A stretch of DNA of 64,000 bases. Origin: Pyropia haitanensis (lineage: Eukaryota; Rhodophyta; Bangiophyceae; Bangiales; Bangiaceae). The DNA lies in contig SDUX01000004.1 in assembly GCA_008729055.1 (NCBI GenBank), positions 6,836,559 to 6,900,558 on the forward strand, given 5' to 3'. A program made the translations under genes and the position numbers. Below, in pieces: positions 24,094 to 35,252 of this stretch. Under the pieces are notes generated by a model. The model was not told where the DNA came from, made no database searches, and saw only the letters and a list, made by a program, of their open reading frames with translations. How positions within the stretch are numbered: the first letter of the stretch is position 1; every line of letters starts with the position of its first letter.

Positions 24094-27000
24094 ATGGCGC
24101 CACCGCCGTCGTCGGCGTTTGTGCCGCCGATCGTGCCGCCGCCCCGTCTTCCCGGTGGGGCGGCGGCCCCCACCGTCGTGCCCGCCTCGGCGTTTACGTC
24201 GGGCAGCGGCGCGGCGGTGACGGCGGCGACGAGTTCGGCGGGCGACCGCAAGACCACTGCGCCCAGCCGTGGCCGCACCCGTCGCAAGACGGTGGCCTCG
24301 GCCGGCCGGCCGACCTCCAAGCGGCCGTCATCCTTGTCGCGCGGCGGCGGCGGCGGCAGCAGCAGCAGCGGCGGCGCAGACGCGGCGGCAGGCAGCCGTG
24401 AAAAGACGTCCACGGTTGTCCGCGCGCCCGCCCACCGCACGTCGGCCGGCGGCGGCGGCCGCCATGCCGCGGGGGTTCAGCAGCCGCCGACGGCGGCCGC
24501 GGTAGCCGATGTGCTGTCGGCGCTGGTGGAGCTCCTGTCGCCCCCGACGGCGGCCGGGGCGGCGTTTGAGACGGAAGCCTCCTCGGCCGCCAAGATCCCG
24601 CCGCAGCCCGTGACGCTCGCACAAATGTTGTCGCCGACGCCGGGGCCGTCGCCGCTCGAGGCGGCGGCCGCCATGTTGGCCTCGACTGCCGAGGCTGCGC
24701 CGTCGGGCAAGGCCGCCATGGAAGTGCCGAAGGGAGCCCGGGCCCCGCCGCGTTCGACGCCGACGGTGATACCTCCAAAGGAGTTTACATTGCCCGAGAT
24801 GCTGGCGCCGACCCCGGCGCCGTCGCCGCTTGAGGCGGCGGCCGCACTGCTGGCTGCCGCCGCCGAGGCGGCACCGTCTGGCAAGGCCGCCATGGAGGTG
24901 CCGTCACCTGTACAGCCTCTCTTGTCGCCACCTGCTGGCGAATCGCCGCTCGACGCGGCAGCATCTAGGCTGGCCCCGGCTCCTGTACAGGAAGCAAAGT
25001 CTGCTGGAGTGCCATCCAAGGCTACATTTCTTGTGCCGTGCACGGGGCCGACGGCAGTGCCGACGTTGGGCGACGTGCTCGACACGTCGCCCGCGCAGTC
25101 GCCGCTTGAGGTGGCGGCCTCGAAGCTGGACTCTTTGGCGCGGCAGTCCCCGTCGGGTAAGGCAGCTGTCGAGCAGCCACCCCATGTGCGTGACCTGCTG
25201 ACGCCCATGCCGGGTGAGTCGCCGCTGGAACGGACTGCTCAGCGGTTGGGTGCTGGAGAAGTGGGCCACTCGTTCTATCCTGCAGCCCGGGCGGTCACCA
25301 AAGCCCCTGTCGAGGCAAAGGTGGTGATCCAGGCTGACGTGACTTCCGCGGCTCAGGAGGTGAAGTCGTCGGACCCCTTTGCGATGCCTACTATGGCTGA
25401 GCTGCTGGCGCCACCGGTGGCAGACACGCCCCTCGAGGTGGCGGCCGCCAAGCTGCGGCAGTCGGCAGAGCAATCCGTGACGGGCAAGGCGGCTACGGAG
25501 CATCCGGTTCACTTGGAAGAGCTTTTGTACGCGGCGCCATCGGTGAAATCTCCTTTGGAACAGGCGGCGAAGGCTCTTTCGCCAGAGGCTGCTCCGGTTG
25601 TGGGTTTGCCTCCGTCGACGGTTAGCGCGGAGGTGCCCTGCACCGGGCCATCTCCGATGCCCACGCTCGCCGAGGTCCTGAACTCGCCGACGGCGGATAC
25701 GCCACTGGAGAAATCTGCCACCTTGCTGGCGTGGAAGGCACGGATGGACCCGTCGGGCAAGGCCGCGATGGCATCACCGGCAGCGTCGGTGGCGCTCCTG
25801 CGCCCAAAGCCGTCGATGGACTCACCCTTGGAGCAGACTGCCAAGGCGCTCTTTCCGCCGCCGGCTGTGCAAGAGGTGAAGGAGCCGGAGATTGTGGAAG
25901 ACTTGCTGTCGCCGCCTGCGGCGCGCACGCCTCTGGAAGCGGCAGCCACCGTGCTGCAGCGGTCTGCTGAGCTGCACCCGTCGGGCAAGGCCGCGATGGA
26001 GTCACCGGCGCACATGGCGACGCTTCTTCATCCGACTCCCTCGCTGGAGTCGCCGCTTGAACGGACGGCCGAGGCGATGTATACCGCTCCGGTTGTCGAG
26101 GCACCTGTCGAGCAGGTGTCCGTGCCGTCTGGGCCGCCGACGATGGAGCAGCTGCTTTCGCCGCCACCGGCTCGCTCGCCACTGGAGGCAGCGGCCACGG
26201 TACTGCAGCGGTCGGCTGAGCTGCACCCGTCCGGCAAGGCCGCGATGGAGTCGCCCGCGCACATGGCGACGCTCTTGCACCCGACGCCGTCTCTGGAGTC
26301 GCCACTGGAGCGCACGGCCGAGGCCATGTATACTGCACCGGCGGTCGAAGCGCCGGCCCACAAGGTTGTCAAGCCCACTGGTCCCGCGCCCATGCCGACG
26401 ATGGAGCAGCTGCTTGCGCCACCGCCGGCGGACACGCCGCTTGAGGCGGCGGCCTCTGTGCTGCAGCTTTCTGCCGAGCTTGATCCGTCGGGCAAGGCTG
26501 CCATGGCATCGCCTGCGGAGATGGAGACGCTGATGTTCCCCAAGCCGTCGATGGAGTCGCCCCTGGAACAGACGGCGGAGGGGTTGTTCTCCACTTCTGC
26601 GGAGGAGGCGCCTGTGGCGGCCCCGTTCATTCCCAAGATGCGCACCCCGCTGCAGGCGTCGGCGGCAGCGCTGGAGCGCTCGGCGTTGCTGGACTCATCT
26701 GGCAAGGCGGCGATGTCTCCGCCAGCCGACATGGCTGCTCTTCTGCACCCCCAGCCGTTGCTGGAGTCGCCTCTGGAACGGACTGCGGAGTCGATGTATG
26801 CCGCTCCAGAGGTGTCGCCGCCGACCGAGGTGTTTTCGCCCAAGATGCGCACGCCTCTTCAGGCATCTGCGGTTGTGCTGGAGCGCTCTGCGCTGCTTGA
26901 CTCGTCGGGCAAGGCGGCGATGGCGCTGCCGCCCGACATGGCGGCGCTGATGAACCCCAAGCCTTCTATGGAGTCGCCTCTGGAGCGTATGGCGGAGGCA

Positions 27001-29511
27001 TTGTTCCCTGCGCCCGACATGGACGAGTCATCGAGCAAGAAGGCTGTGCCCGCTGGGCTGCCGACCATGGCGCAGTTGCTGTCGCCGCCGGCTGCTTTGA
27101 CGCCTCTGGAGGTTGCCGCGTCTGTGCTGCAGCGGTCTGCCGAGCTGCACCCGTCGGGCAAGGCGGCGATGGCGTCGCCTGCCGACAGGGAGGCGCTGAT
27201 GAACCCCAAGCCGTTTATGGAGTCACCACTGGAGCGTACTGCTGAGGCCATGTGTACCGCCCCGGCGGTCGATGCACCGGTCACGGTTAAGCCCACTGGG
27301 CCCGCGCTGCTGCCGACGATGGAGCAGCTGCTTGCGCCGCCCGCGGCTCGCACGCCGCTCGAGGCGGCGGCGACCGTGCTGCAGCGGTCGGCCGAGCTGG
27401 CGCCGTCGGGCAAGGCCGCGATGGAGTCGCCCGCGCACGTGGTGGCGCTGATGCACCCCGAGCCGTCGATGGAGTCGCCGCTTGAGCGTACGGCCGAGGC
27501 CATGTATACTGCACCGGCGGTCAAGGCGACGACCAAGAGTGGGGCCGCGCCGGTCGGGTCGCCGACCATGGCGCAGTTGCTGTCGCCGCCGGCGGCTTTG
27601 ACGCCGCTGGAGGTTGCCGCGTCTGTGCTGCAGCGGTCTGCCGAGCTGCACCCGTCGGGCAAGGCGGCGATGGCGTCGCCTGCCGACAGGGAGGCGCTGA
27701 TGAACCCCAAGCCGTTTATGGAGTCACCACTGGAGCGTACTGCTGAGGCCATGTATACCGCCCCGGCGGTCGATGCACCGGTCACGGTGAAGCCCACTGG
27801 GCCCGCGCTGCTGCCGACGATGGAGCAGCTGCTTGCGCCGCCCGCGGCTCGCACGCCGCTCGAGGCGGCGGCGACCGTGCTGCAGCGGTCGGCCGAGCTG
27901 GCGCCGTCGGGCAAGGCCGCGATGGAGTCGCCCGCGCACGTGGTGGCGCTGATGCACCCCGAGCCGTCGATGGAGTCGCCGCTTGAGCGTACGGCCGAGG
28001 CGATGTATGCTGCCCCGAAAGTGGAGGAGCCCGTGCGCAAGGCAACGGTGACATCAACCGAACCAATGACCTTGAAGGAGCTGCTTGCGCCGTCACCGGC
28101 TCGGACTCCGCTGGAGGTGGCTGCGTCTGTTCTTCAAGGGTCGGCTCAGCTGCATCTTTCGGGCAAGGCGGCGATGTTCTCGGCCGCGCATGTGAAAGCG
28201 CTGCTGAACCCGACGCCCTCGATGGAGTCTCCGTTGGAGCGCAGGGCTGAGGCGATGTTCCCGTCGCCGGTTGTGACAGAGCCGGAGGCTAAGTCGCCAG
28301 CCCCTGTTGTGCGCTCACCTCTCGATGCGGCGGCGTCGGTGCTTGAGCTGTCTGCCACGGTTGCGCCAACTGGCAAGGCAGCTATGGAGCCGCCCACGGC
28401 TCTGGCGGAGCTCTTGCACGCCAAGCCGTCGATGGACTCTCCGTTGGAGCAGGTGGCGCAGAGTCTTATCCCGTCCACGCCCGCCCCTGTGGTAGAACCT
28501 CCCGCACCGATTGTGAGCGAGGTGCTGCCGTCGTCGGGCCCGACTGCGGTGCCGTCGCTGGCTGAGTTCCTCGACTCGCCGCCGGCGCCGTCTCCTCTGG
28601 AGCTGTCGGCCGCGGCATTGGAGCGGTCGGCCATGCTTGACCCGTCTGGCAAGTCGGCCATGGCTGTGCCCACCCCCGTGTTGACACTGCTGCACCCTGA
28701 GCCGTCGATGGAGTCGCCGCTAGAGCGGACGGCGGAGGCGATGTTCCCTACACGGGTGGCACAGGCGCACATTGGCATGAACGTGGCCAAGCGGGTGGCG
28801 CGCTCGCCCGTTGATGCTGCGGCGTCTGGGCTGCAGCGCTCGGCCGAGTTGGATCCGTCGGGCAAGGCGGCCATGGTGTCGCCCATGAACATGGCATCAC
28901 TGCTGAAGCCGCAACCGGCCATGGACTCTCCGCTGGAGCGGGCGGCGCAGGGGCTGATCCCGCCCGCCCCCGTGGCGGAAGCACCGGTGCCGACTGCCGG
29001 CGTGGTGACGAAGCCGTCTGGGCCCACGTCGGTGCCCACGCTGGCCCAGTTCCTTGACTCGCGGCCCGCATCGTCGCCCCTGGAGGCGGCAGCCGCGTTG
29101 CTCGCGCGATCGGCGGAGGAGGCACCGACGGGCAAGGCAGCTATGGACGCGCCACCCCGCCTGCGGGAGCTGCTGTCACCCCCGCCGGCAGTTTCGGCGT
29201 TGGAAGCGGAAGCGCTGCGCCTGATGGGCGCGCCCCGTACCCCGCCCAAGGCACCTGCCCGGGAGGTGCTGCCTGACTTTGTGATCGCCGCGATGACGGG
29301 CAAGGCACAGCCGTCGCGGTCGGCGAAGGCGCCCCAGGCGCCGGCAGACGAGGGCAAGGACAACAAGCAGCAGGTGGCGGCGCGGGGGTGGCGGTCGTCG
29401 CTGCCCCCGGCGGGCGCTGCCGCCTTTGTGCTGATGGTGATCCTGGGGATTTACTTGGCGATGAGCCAGGGTGTGGCTGCCGTCATTGCCGCCGTCCTCC
29501 CGACTAAGTAG
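24094..29511 (+). CDS. Large SGKAAM-repeat protein with C-terminal membrane anchor
   Basis: The ATG at 24094 opens 1805 residues. The first 130 residues are Ser/Ala-rich with a basic patch (RGRTRRK). The rest is about 19 units of roughly 70-90 residues. Each unit has, in order, PTMEQLLAPP-like, [ST]PLEAAA, VLQRSAEL, PSGKAAM, a short variable link to LLxPxPS, ESPLERTAEAM and an AP-rich spacer. Each therefore has two SPLE/TPLE cores, helix-friendly Leu/Ala segments and a strictly kept GKAA. A hydrophobic span at about residues 1775-1803 is followed only by PTK, so it is a tail anchor with the repeats facing the cytosol or nucleoplasm. There are no Cys-rich or catalytic motifs. I do not recognise the family. 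A repetitive docking or phosphorylation scaffold (repeated S/T-P) on an organelle or nuclear envelope is inference only. Confidence 0.88.
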   Translation: MAPPPSSAFVPPIVPPPRLPGGAAAPTVVPASAFTSGSGAAVTAATSSAGDRKTTAPSRGRTRRKTVASAGRPTSKRPSSLSRGGGGGSSSSGGADAAAGSREKTSTVVRAPAHRTSAGGGGRHAAGVQQPPTAAAVADVLSALVELLSPPTAAGAAFETEASSAAKIPPQPVTLAQMLSPTPGPSPLEAAAAMLASTAEAAPSGKAAMEVPKGARAPPRSTPTVIPPKEFTLPEMLAPTPAPSPLEAAAALLAAAAEAAPSGKAAMEVPSPVQPLLSPPAGESPLDAAASRLAPAPVQEAKSAGVPSKATFLVPCTGPTAVPTLGDVLDTSPAQSPLEVAASKLDSLARQSPSGKAAVEQPPHVRDLLTPMPGESPLERTAQRLGAGEVGHSFYPAARAVTKAPVEAKVVIQADVTSAAQEVKSSDPFAMPTMAELLAPPVADTPLEVAAAKLRQSAEQSVTGKAATEHPVHLEELLYAAPSVKSPLEQAAKALSPEAAPVVGLPPSTVSAEVPCTGPSPMPTLAEVLNSPTADTPLEKSATLLAWKARMDPSGKAAMASPAASVALLRPKPSMDSPLEQTAKALFPPPAVQEVKEPEIVEDLLSPPAARTPLEAAATVLQRSAELHPSGKAAMESPAHMATLLHPTPSLESPLERTAEAMYTAPVVEAPVEQVSVPSGPPTMEQLLSPPPARSPLEAAATVLQRSAELHPSGKAAMESPAHMATLLHPTPSLESPLERTAEAMYTAPAVEAPAHKVVKPTGPAPMPTMEQLLAPPPADTPLEAAASVLQLSAELDPSGKAAMASPAEMETLMFPKPSMESPLEQTAEGLFSTSAEEAPVAAPFIPKMRTPLQASAAALERSALLDSSGKAAMSPPADMAALLHPQPLLESPLERTAESMYAAPEVSPPTEVFSPKMRTPLQASAVVLERSALLDSSGKAAMALPPDMAALMNPKPSMESPLERMAEALFPAPDMDESSSKKAVPAGLPTMAQLLSPPAALTPLEVAASVLQRSAELHPSGKAAMASPADREALMNPKPFMESPLERTAEAMCTAPAVDAPVTVKPTGPALLPTMEQLLAPPAARTPLEAAATVLQRSAELAPSGKAAMESPAHVVALMHPEPSMESPLERTAEAMYTAPAVKATTKSGAAPVGSPTMAQLLSPPAALTPLEVAASVLQRSAELHPSGKAAMASPADREALMNPKPFMESPLERTAEAMYTAPAVDAPVTVKPTGPALLPTMEQLLAPPAARTPLEAAATVLQRSAELAPSGKAAMESPAHVVALMHPEPSMESPLERTAEAMYAAPKVEEPVRKATVTSTEPMTLKELLAPSPARTPLEVAASVLQGSAQLHLSGKAAMFSAAHVKALLNPTPSMESPLERRAEAMFPSPVVTEPEAKSPAPVVRSPLDAAASVLELSATVAPTGKAAMEPPTALAELLHAKPSMDSPLEQVAQSLIPSTPAPVVEPPAPIVSEVLPSSGPTAVPSLAEFLDSPPAPSPLELSAAALERSAMLDPSGKSAMAVPTPVLTLLHPEPSMESPLERTAEAMFPTRVAQAHIGMNVAKRVARSPVDAAASGLQRSAELDPSGKAAMVSPMNMASLLKPQPAMDSPLERAAQGLIPPAPVAEAPVPTAGVVTKPSGPTSVPTLAQFLDSRPASSPLEAAAALLARSAEEAPTGKAAMDAPPRLRELLSPPPAVSALEAEALRLMGAPRTPPKAPAREVLPDFVIAAMTGKAQPSRSAKAPQAPADEGKDNKQQVAARGWRSSLPPAGAAAFVLMVILGIYLAMSQGVAAVIAAVLPTK
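27062..28002 (+). repeat. Recent 501-bp tandem duplication inside the repeat protein
   Basis: About 27062-27501 and 27563-28002 are nearly identical at the DNA level and offset by exactly 501 bases (167 codons). They carry the same two-unit block, with only scattered differences such as MCTAP versus MYTAP. The other repeat units have diverged much further, so this copy event is recent and preserved frame. Confidence 0.85.
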
Positions 29512-32378
29512 TGTGGTCGAGTGCAGCCGAGTGTAATGCGTGTCCCCGTGGAGCAGTTGCAGGCGACGATGAGGTTGTGGCGCACGCGGTGGACGGCGGC
29601 CTGGCCGCCACCAGCGTGTTGACTTGTTTTTATTCTTTTCTTCCCCCACGTTCTTCTACTGCGTTTTGCTGTTTTTTCTGAGCTGTTTTTCTGCGCGGTA
29701 GTCACCATGGGGCCAGTGCTTGCGTTTTTCTTCTCCGCCCGCCGCCTTCCCGCTTCAAAGCTATCGCGATAGTCATAGCGGCCGGTCGTCTCCCCCGATT
29801 CTGTGTCCTCCGACACCTATCGCAGGTGCTTCTAGTCCCCCTCCCTTTCTCTTGCGTGCCCGCCTTGCCTCCCCCCCTCTTGCACACTTGAATTCGCGAC
29901 CGGCACGAGGGGGCTGCCCGAGCCAACCTCCGCCGGGCGTGGCTGGTCACGCCGGCGGGACCACCTCACGGTGGCAACGTCCACGCTGGCTTGCCTCGGC
30001 CGCAACAGAGGCGTCCCGGCACGGCCACGCCCGGCCAACATGCTGCGAGCTAGCGTTGCTGCGCCTCGACACGCCTCTGACTGTGGACCGCCACCCGCCT
30101 GGAGATGACTTTGTGCTCACAATGCGGGCGGCGACGCGGGGCCACACCTACACCCACCAGCGCGAGCTATCAACTGCCGACAGGTGGCTGGCCCGGTGCA
30201 CGTCCTCGCCACATTGTTTCTCCTCCCTCCTTCCCGCTCCACCCACATCCTAGCGAGCGCAGGGCAACCACGACCATCCGACGCGTGGACGCCCTGGCAC
30301 CCGGGCGGCCGAACAGCATCCTCGGCCCCACCCATCCACCGCACGTACCTCTGGCTGGCCGCGTGTTTCCGTGTTTGTAGCCTGTCTCTTCTTCTGCGGT
30401 CTGAAACAGCTCCTCCCTCTCCCTCTCCCCAACCCCCCCATCCCAGTGTCGTCCCCACTTCTCTGCCTCCCCCCCTCCGCCCCCCCGCGGACCTCCACAC
30501 TTTGAGGCCTGACGTGGCAACGCGGGATCACCCAGCACCCCACCACACCAACGTCGGCGAGCACCCGCACCTCGGCCCGCCGGGCTGGGAGGAGGAAGGT
30601 GTTGGGCATCCCCCACACCATCAGACGTCGCAACGCGCATGATGAGCGGCACCACCCCCGGCAAGACCGGGTCGGGCAGGTCGAGGGCGAGGCGGTCGGG
30701 CTCCCGTGTCACAAGCGGGAAGCGGAGCCCCGACGTCAGCCACAGATGCGCGTTGTCCGCCCGCGCATTGCCAGGGCCAGATGAAGCAAACGACAAAGGC
30801 CCGAGACAGCTGTGTCAAAGTGCCTGACATAGAAGCCGACGGTGCCACCAGGCGACCAAAGACGACGTGCAGGGCGTTCACGTACTCGTCGGCGACGTCG
30901 CGGCCGCGCGACACGACGAGGAAGACGTCGCGTCTGAAGGAGAGAAGCGCCTATGGGCCTTGCCGTCGGTGCGCAGCGCCGTGAGCGACCCGTCCTGGCT
31001 GGTAGCAGAGGACGACCAGACGGAGATAGTGGTGTTGGCGCCGACTGCCCACCGAGGGGAGGTTTTGGAGGCGGCCGTGGCGGCGCGGTCGACGCTGCGA
31101 CCGCGGGGGCGGTCGGTCCCCCATAGCTACCCACGGTCGGCGACGGAACGCCGACGGCCGCCGCGGTGCGCGGGGAACGCGGGTGGCAGAGGCCGTTGAT
31201 TGGACGGCCGCGGCGATGGCGGTGCGCGGCGGCGCCACAACCACCACGCGCGCCCCACCGTGGCGGCTGCTCCCGCTACCACCGCCGACACAGCCGCCAT
31301 TGCCGCCGCAGTGTGGCAGCAGCCACAGCCGCCACCGCCGTCGCCGCCGCTGCTGCTGCCGCCGTCCCCGCCGCCGCGCAGTCGCACCACCAGCCACCCC
31401 GTCACGAGAGCAGAGGACAAACACGCCTCCTTCGGTATGTTGCCAAGCGACACCACCCATACAGCTTGACGGGCCGGCCACAACCACACCCGCAGGCGGG
31501 GTGGAGACGGAGAGGCAAGGCACCGCCGCTCCGGCCGCCGTGCCACGCGCCATGGCGCTCACGTCGCCGCGACCGCCCACGAGCAATGACAGAGCAGCCG
31601 CGACGGTCATGCCGGTGGCGACGGCGGCGGCAGCAGCAGCGGCGGCACTTTTATTGTGAGGTGGACACCGGAGAGTTGTGCCGCGTCGGCCGAGGCCTAC
31701 AACAGAGCCAGGCAGGGTGGCGGGGGGGGGTAGCGTCGCCCGCGGTGCAGACCAAGGGCGAGGGAAGTAGTGGCGGTGGGTGGGTGTCCCATGCCGCCAG
31801 CAGGTCTGGGCACGGGGGGGTGGAGAAGGTAGAGCAAGGGCGAGGGGTGGTTGACGCGGCTAGACGGACGCGGCTGGACGGACGCGGCTACCCGGCGAGC
31901 GACAGCGGTCAGGGGCGCCTCCATGTGTCGGTACCCTCTTGTCAAGAGTCACGAAAGAAGCGGCGCGCTGGATCCAGCGAGGAAAAGTAGCACCGACCGC
32001 GTGAGCAAACGGGTCAAATTTAGTCGCGCACGAGCGCGGATGTAGTTTCCATCCCGTTTCTTTCCCGCCCGCCCGCCCAGTCGGCTGGTGGGCCCGCGCG
32101 CGACCAAATCGCGCACCTGCCAGCCAGCCACCGCACCGACCCCCCCCCCCCCCCCGCCCCGCCCCTTTTCCTGTCCCCCCTCCCCGCCCCCCTACCCACG
32201 ACCGCCGCGGCGCCCGTTGCCCACCCCGCCGGCCACGTGCGGTGCTGTCGGGAGCGCCGCCGCCTGGCCGCCGCAGCTCGTCGCGTCGCCGCCGGCGCCT
32301 TGCATCGCGGTCCCCCACCCGTTGCCGCGCGCGTGCTCCCCGCCTGCCCGGCCCGCCGCCGCCGCCGCCGCCACCGCC

Positions 32379-32409
<31 letters not shown>

Positions 32410-32993
32410 CCGTCGCCGTCGCCGCCGCCGCCGTCCTCCCCGTCGGCTGTTGCCGCACACGCCGCCGCTCCCGCCCCCCCTTCCGCTCGATCCATATCTA
32501 CGTAGGCGGGGCTTGCGTATCACGCCCGTCCTTTCGCGGCGCCGCGCTGGGTGTGGGCTAGGCTGGGCATTGCTGCCGACGGGCGCCCGGGGGTGGGTCT
32601 GAGCGGTGGCTCTGTGTTGCGTGTTGCCGGCGGCGGCCCGTGCGTGTTTTCCCGTGTGTCCATTGGCGTTTATTTCCGGCCCGTCGTTCTTGATTTCTTT
32701 GCTTTCTTTTTCCTGGTTGGGACTGGTCGAGCAAGCAGCGCTGTTACTGCTGCACGGCGGCTCACCCCGCCGCGGTCGCCTTGTCGTTTGCGTGGGCCGC
32801 GTGCGGGACTGGCCGGCCGCGGCCCGGTGGAGGGGCGCTACCTCGACCCGGCAGCCGTGCGCCTCGCCGCCCCGTCGATCGGCGGTTGAGTTTCTTATTG
32901 GCCATCCCCCTTCCTGCCGCCGCCGTCTGTCGCCACTCTCTCCCCCCTTCCCCATCTCTGCCGCGGTCTTCCGCCCCCGCATCGGTGCCCACC
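29512..32993. other. Intergenic region with one coding-like island
   Basis: The 3' flank of the repeat gene contains a T-rich pocket at 29625-29700, probably 3' UTR. GC-rich sequence without supported genes follows, apart from the island at 30840-31039. (GCC)n stretches near 32350-32430 and the T-rich pocket at 32640-32720 precede DCP1 and probably include its promoter and 5' UTR. Confidence 0.45.
30840..31039 (-). other. Coding-like island, possible broken longin-like fragment
   Basis: Two frames adjoin. At 31039-30956, ANTTISVWSSSATSQDGSLT continues to LRTDGKA with 25 of 28 codons ending in C/G. At 30944-30840, LSFRRDVFLVVSRGRDVADE continues to NALHVVFGRLVAP with 31 of 35. A TAG separates them in the second frame. 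TTCTCTCCTTCAG just before the second block looks like a 3' splice site. The D-x-F-x-V, ALxxxFxxL pattern recalls longin domains of Mon1 or coatomer zeta, but the match is too short to trust. It is either exons or a decayed gene. Confidence 0.3.
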
Positions 32994-34819
32994 ATGAATG
33001 GCGGGGGCGTCGTGCAGCGGGCGGACCTGGAGCGCCACGCGGCGCGGACCAACCTGTCGGTCCTCCGGCGGCGGGACCCCGCGGTCACGGGCATCGTCGC
33101 GGCGGCCAGCCACGTGGCCGTGTACACGCTCGTCGATGGCGACTGGGCGCGGGCGGACGTGGAGGGCGCGCTGCTCCTCGTCGCCCGCTCGACGCCCCCC
33201 CACCACCGGGTGGTGGTCGTCAACCGCAAGCACCCGACCAACCACGCGGAGGACGTGGACGCGGGCGGGCTGGAGCTCGAGACCAAAGGCCAGATGGTCA
33301 TGTACCGCGTCGCCGCGTCGGGCGACGTGCGGGGGCTGTGGTTCCTCGAGGCCCGCGACTGCGTGCGCGTGTACGGGGTGCTCGAGGCGATTGTGCGGGG
33401 GGAGGACGTGGCGGTGTGTGGGGTGGACGGGGAGGAGGCGCCTGGCGGGGTGGCGGGGGGGGGGGCGGCTGCGGGGGGGGCGGCGGCTGGGGGGGCAGCG
33501 GCCGCGACGCCACCCGGGGGGGGCGCCAAGGGCGGCGAGGCCCGCCCAAAGGAGCTGAGAGGACGCAAGGCAAAGGCAGCAGCAGCGGCGGCGGCGGCGG
33601 CGGCAGCGGCAGGTCGGGCGGAGCACAAGCAGGCGTCGCAGTCGACGGCGGCGCCGCGGGAGCCGGTGGCGGCGACGGGCGCCGCGGGGAAGGCCCCGCC
33701 AAAGGCGGCGACGGCTCCCCCGCAGCAGGCGCAGTCGCCGCAGCCGGCGCCGGGGGTGACGTCGGGGCCAGCCAACGGGTCGACGCCCCCGCCGCAGCCA
33801 CACGCAGTGCCCCCGCGGCGGGAGGAGCAGCCGCCGCCGCCCCAGCCGCGGGAGGTGCCGCCGTCGCGCGAGGTGCAGGAGCCACAGCTGCCGCCGCAGC
33901 CGCAGCGTGAGGTGCAGCAGCCGCAGCCGCCGCCTCAGCCGCCGCGTCAGTTGCAGGAGCCGCACCCGCCGCCGCAGCAGCCGCAGCTGCAGCAGCAGGT
34001 GCCGGCGGCTGCGGTCACTGTGGACCCACCCGAGCCGGTGGCGCCGCCGCCGCCAGCGTCACCGCCACCTGCGCCCACTCAGGGCGAACCCCCTGGGAGG
34101 GCGGTACCCCCGCCCTCCTCCGTGTCGGTGCCAGGCAGTGCGCCCGGTGGTGATGGCGGCGGCGGCTCCGCGCCCGCGCTGTCGCAGCCGGTAGTTGGCG
34201 CGTATCCTCCGCCGCCGCCGCAACGTATGGCCCCCCACCCCGGTGGGTATGGGCCGCCGATGATGGGGCCGCACGGGCGGCTGATGCCCCCGCCCATGGG
34301 GATTGTTCCGCCGCCCAACGGCCTGCCGCCAATGGGCATGGGTCCGCCCAACGGTATGGGCCCGCCTAACGGCGGCCTGCCACCGCACGCCGGCCCTGGC
34401 CCGGGCGGGCGGCCGTTTCCGCCGCCGCCGTACGGGATGCCGCCGCCGCTGGGCGGTGTTCCCCCTCCCGGCGCGCCCTTCCTGCCCGTCCACGCCATGG
34501 CGGGGCTGCGAATCAATGGGCGGGGGCCTGGGCCCGTCGGCGGTGGCGGGGCGCCGCCCCCCCCGTCGCAGCCGCTGCCGCCGCACATGGCGGGGGTGTA
34601 CCACCCGCACCACCCCATGGCACCGCCGGTGGGGGTGCCGTACGGGGGGCACCCGCCGCCGCCCCACTTCTTTCCTATGCATTCGCCGCATGCGCCGCCG
34701 GGCGTGGGCGGCCGGCGCCCGCCGTATGGCTACTTCCCGTACGGGCCGGGCGGGCCGCACCCGGGGACGCCGATGGGGCCCTCCCCGCTGTCGCGGGCCC
34801 ACCCGGGACCGTACGGGAT

Positions 34820-34863
<44 letters not shown>

Positions 34864-35252
34864 ACGGTCCGCCTGGGCCGCCGCCGACGGGCGGTGGTGG
34901 CGCGGGCGGTGGGCCCAGCGGCGGGCCCAGCGGCGGGTCGGCCGGCTCAGCGGGTGGGGCGGTTGCGGGCGGGCGGCCCGCGGGCGGCGAGGGCGGTGGC
35001 TCCTCCGCGTCGCGGCCGGTGGGTGCGCCGGCGGGCGCGCCCGCCGCGCCGTCGGGGGGGCCTTCAGCCCCTGCCGAGACGCCCGACCCGACGGTGGCGC
35101 ACCCGCCCACGTCTGCGGCCGTGCCGGCGTCTGTTCCAGCGTCGGGGCTGCCGTCCGGGATGACGCCGGCAGCGCCGGCCATGACGGCGGGCTCGCCGTC
35201 TGATGTCAATGGCGCTGGCGCCTTCCTCATGAGCCTCCTGCGGACGACGTGA
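32994..35252 (+). CDS. DCP1: DCP1, activator subunit of the mRNA decapping enzyme
   Basis: The ATG at 32994 (caccATGaat) opens 752 residues. The first 140 residues form the DCP1 EVH1-like domain: LSVLRRRDPAVTGIVAAASH, VAVYTLVDGDWARADVEGAL, VVVNRKHPTNHAEDV and GLWFLEARDCVRVYGVLEAI align in order with yeast and animal Dcp1. DCP1 activates DCP2 to remove the 5' cap in cytoplasmic P-bodies. The remaining 600 residues are Pro/Gln/Gly-rich and low in complexity, much longer than in yeast (231 residues in total). They end in AGAFLMSLLRTT, a short hydrophobic helix that could be a partner-binding motif. The plus frame is unbroken. The gene converges on NOC4. Domain assignment is firm. Confidence 0.93.

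Noticed and set aside
24600..29200. Regularly spaced repeats as a possible CRISPR array
   Set aside because: The repeats are diverged, in frame and encode one protein; there are no unique spacers between short identical repeats.
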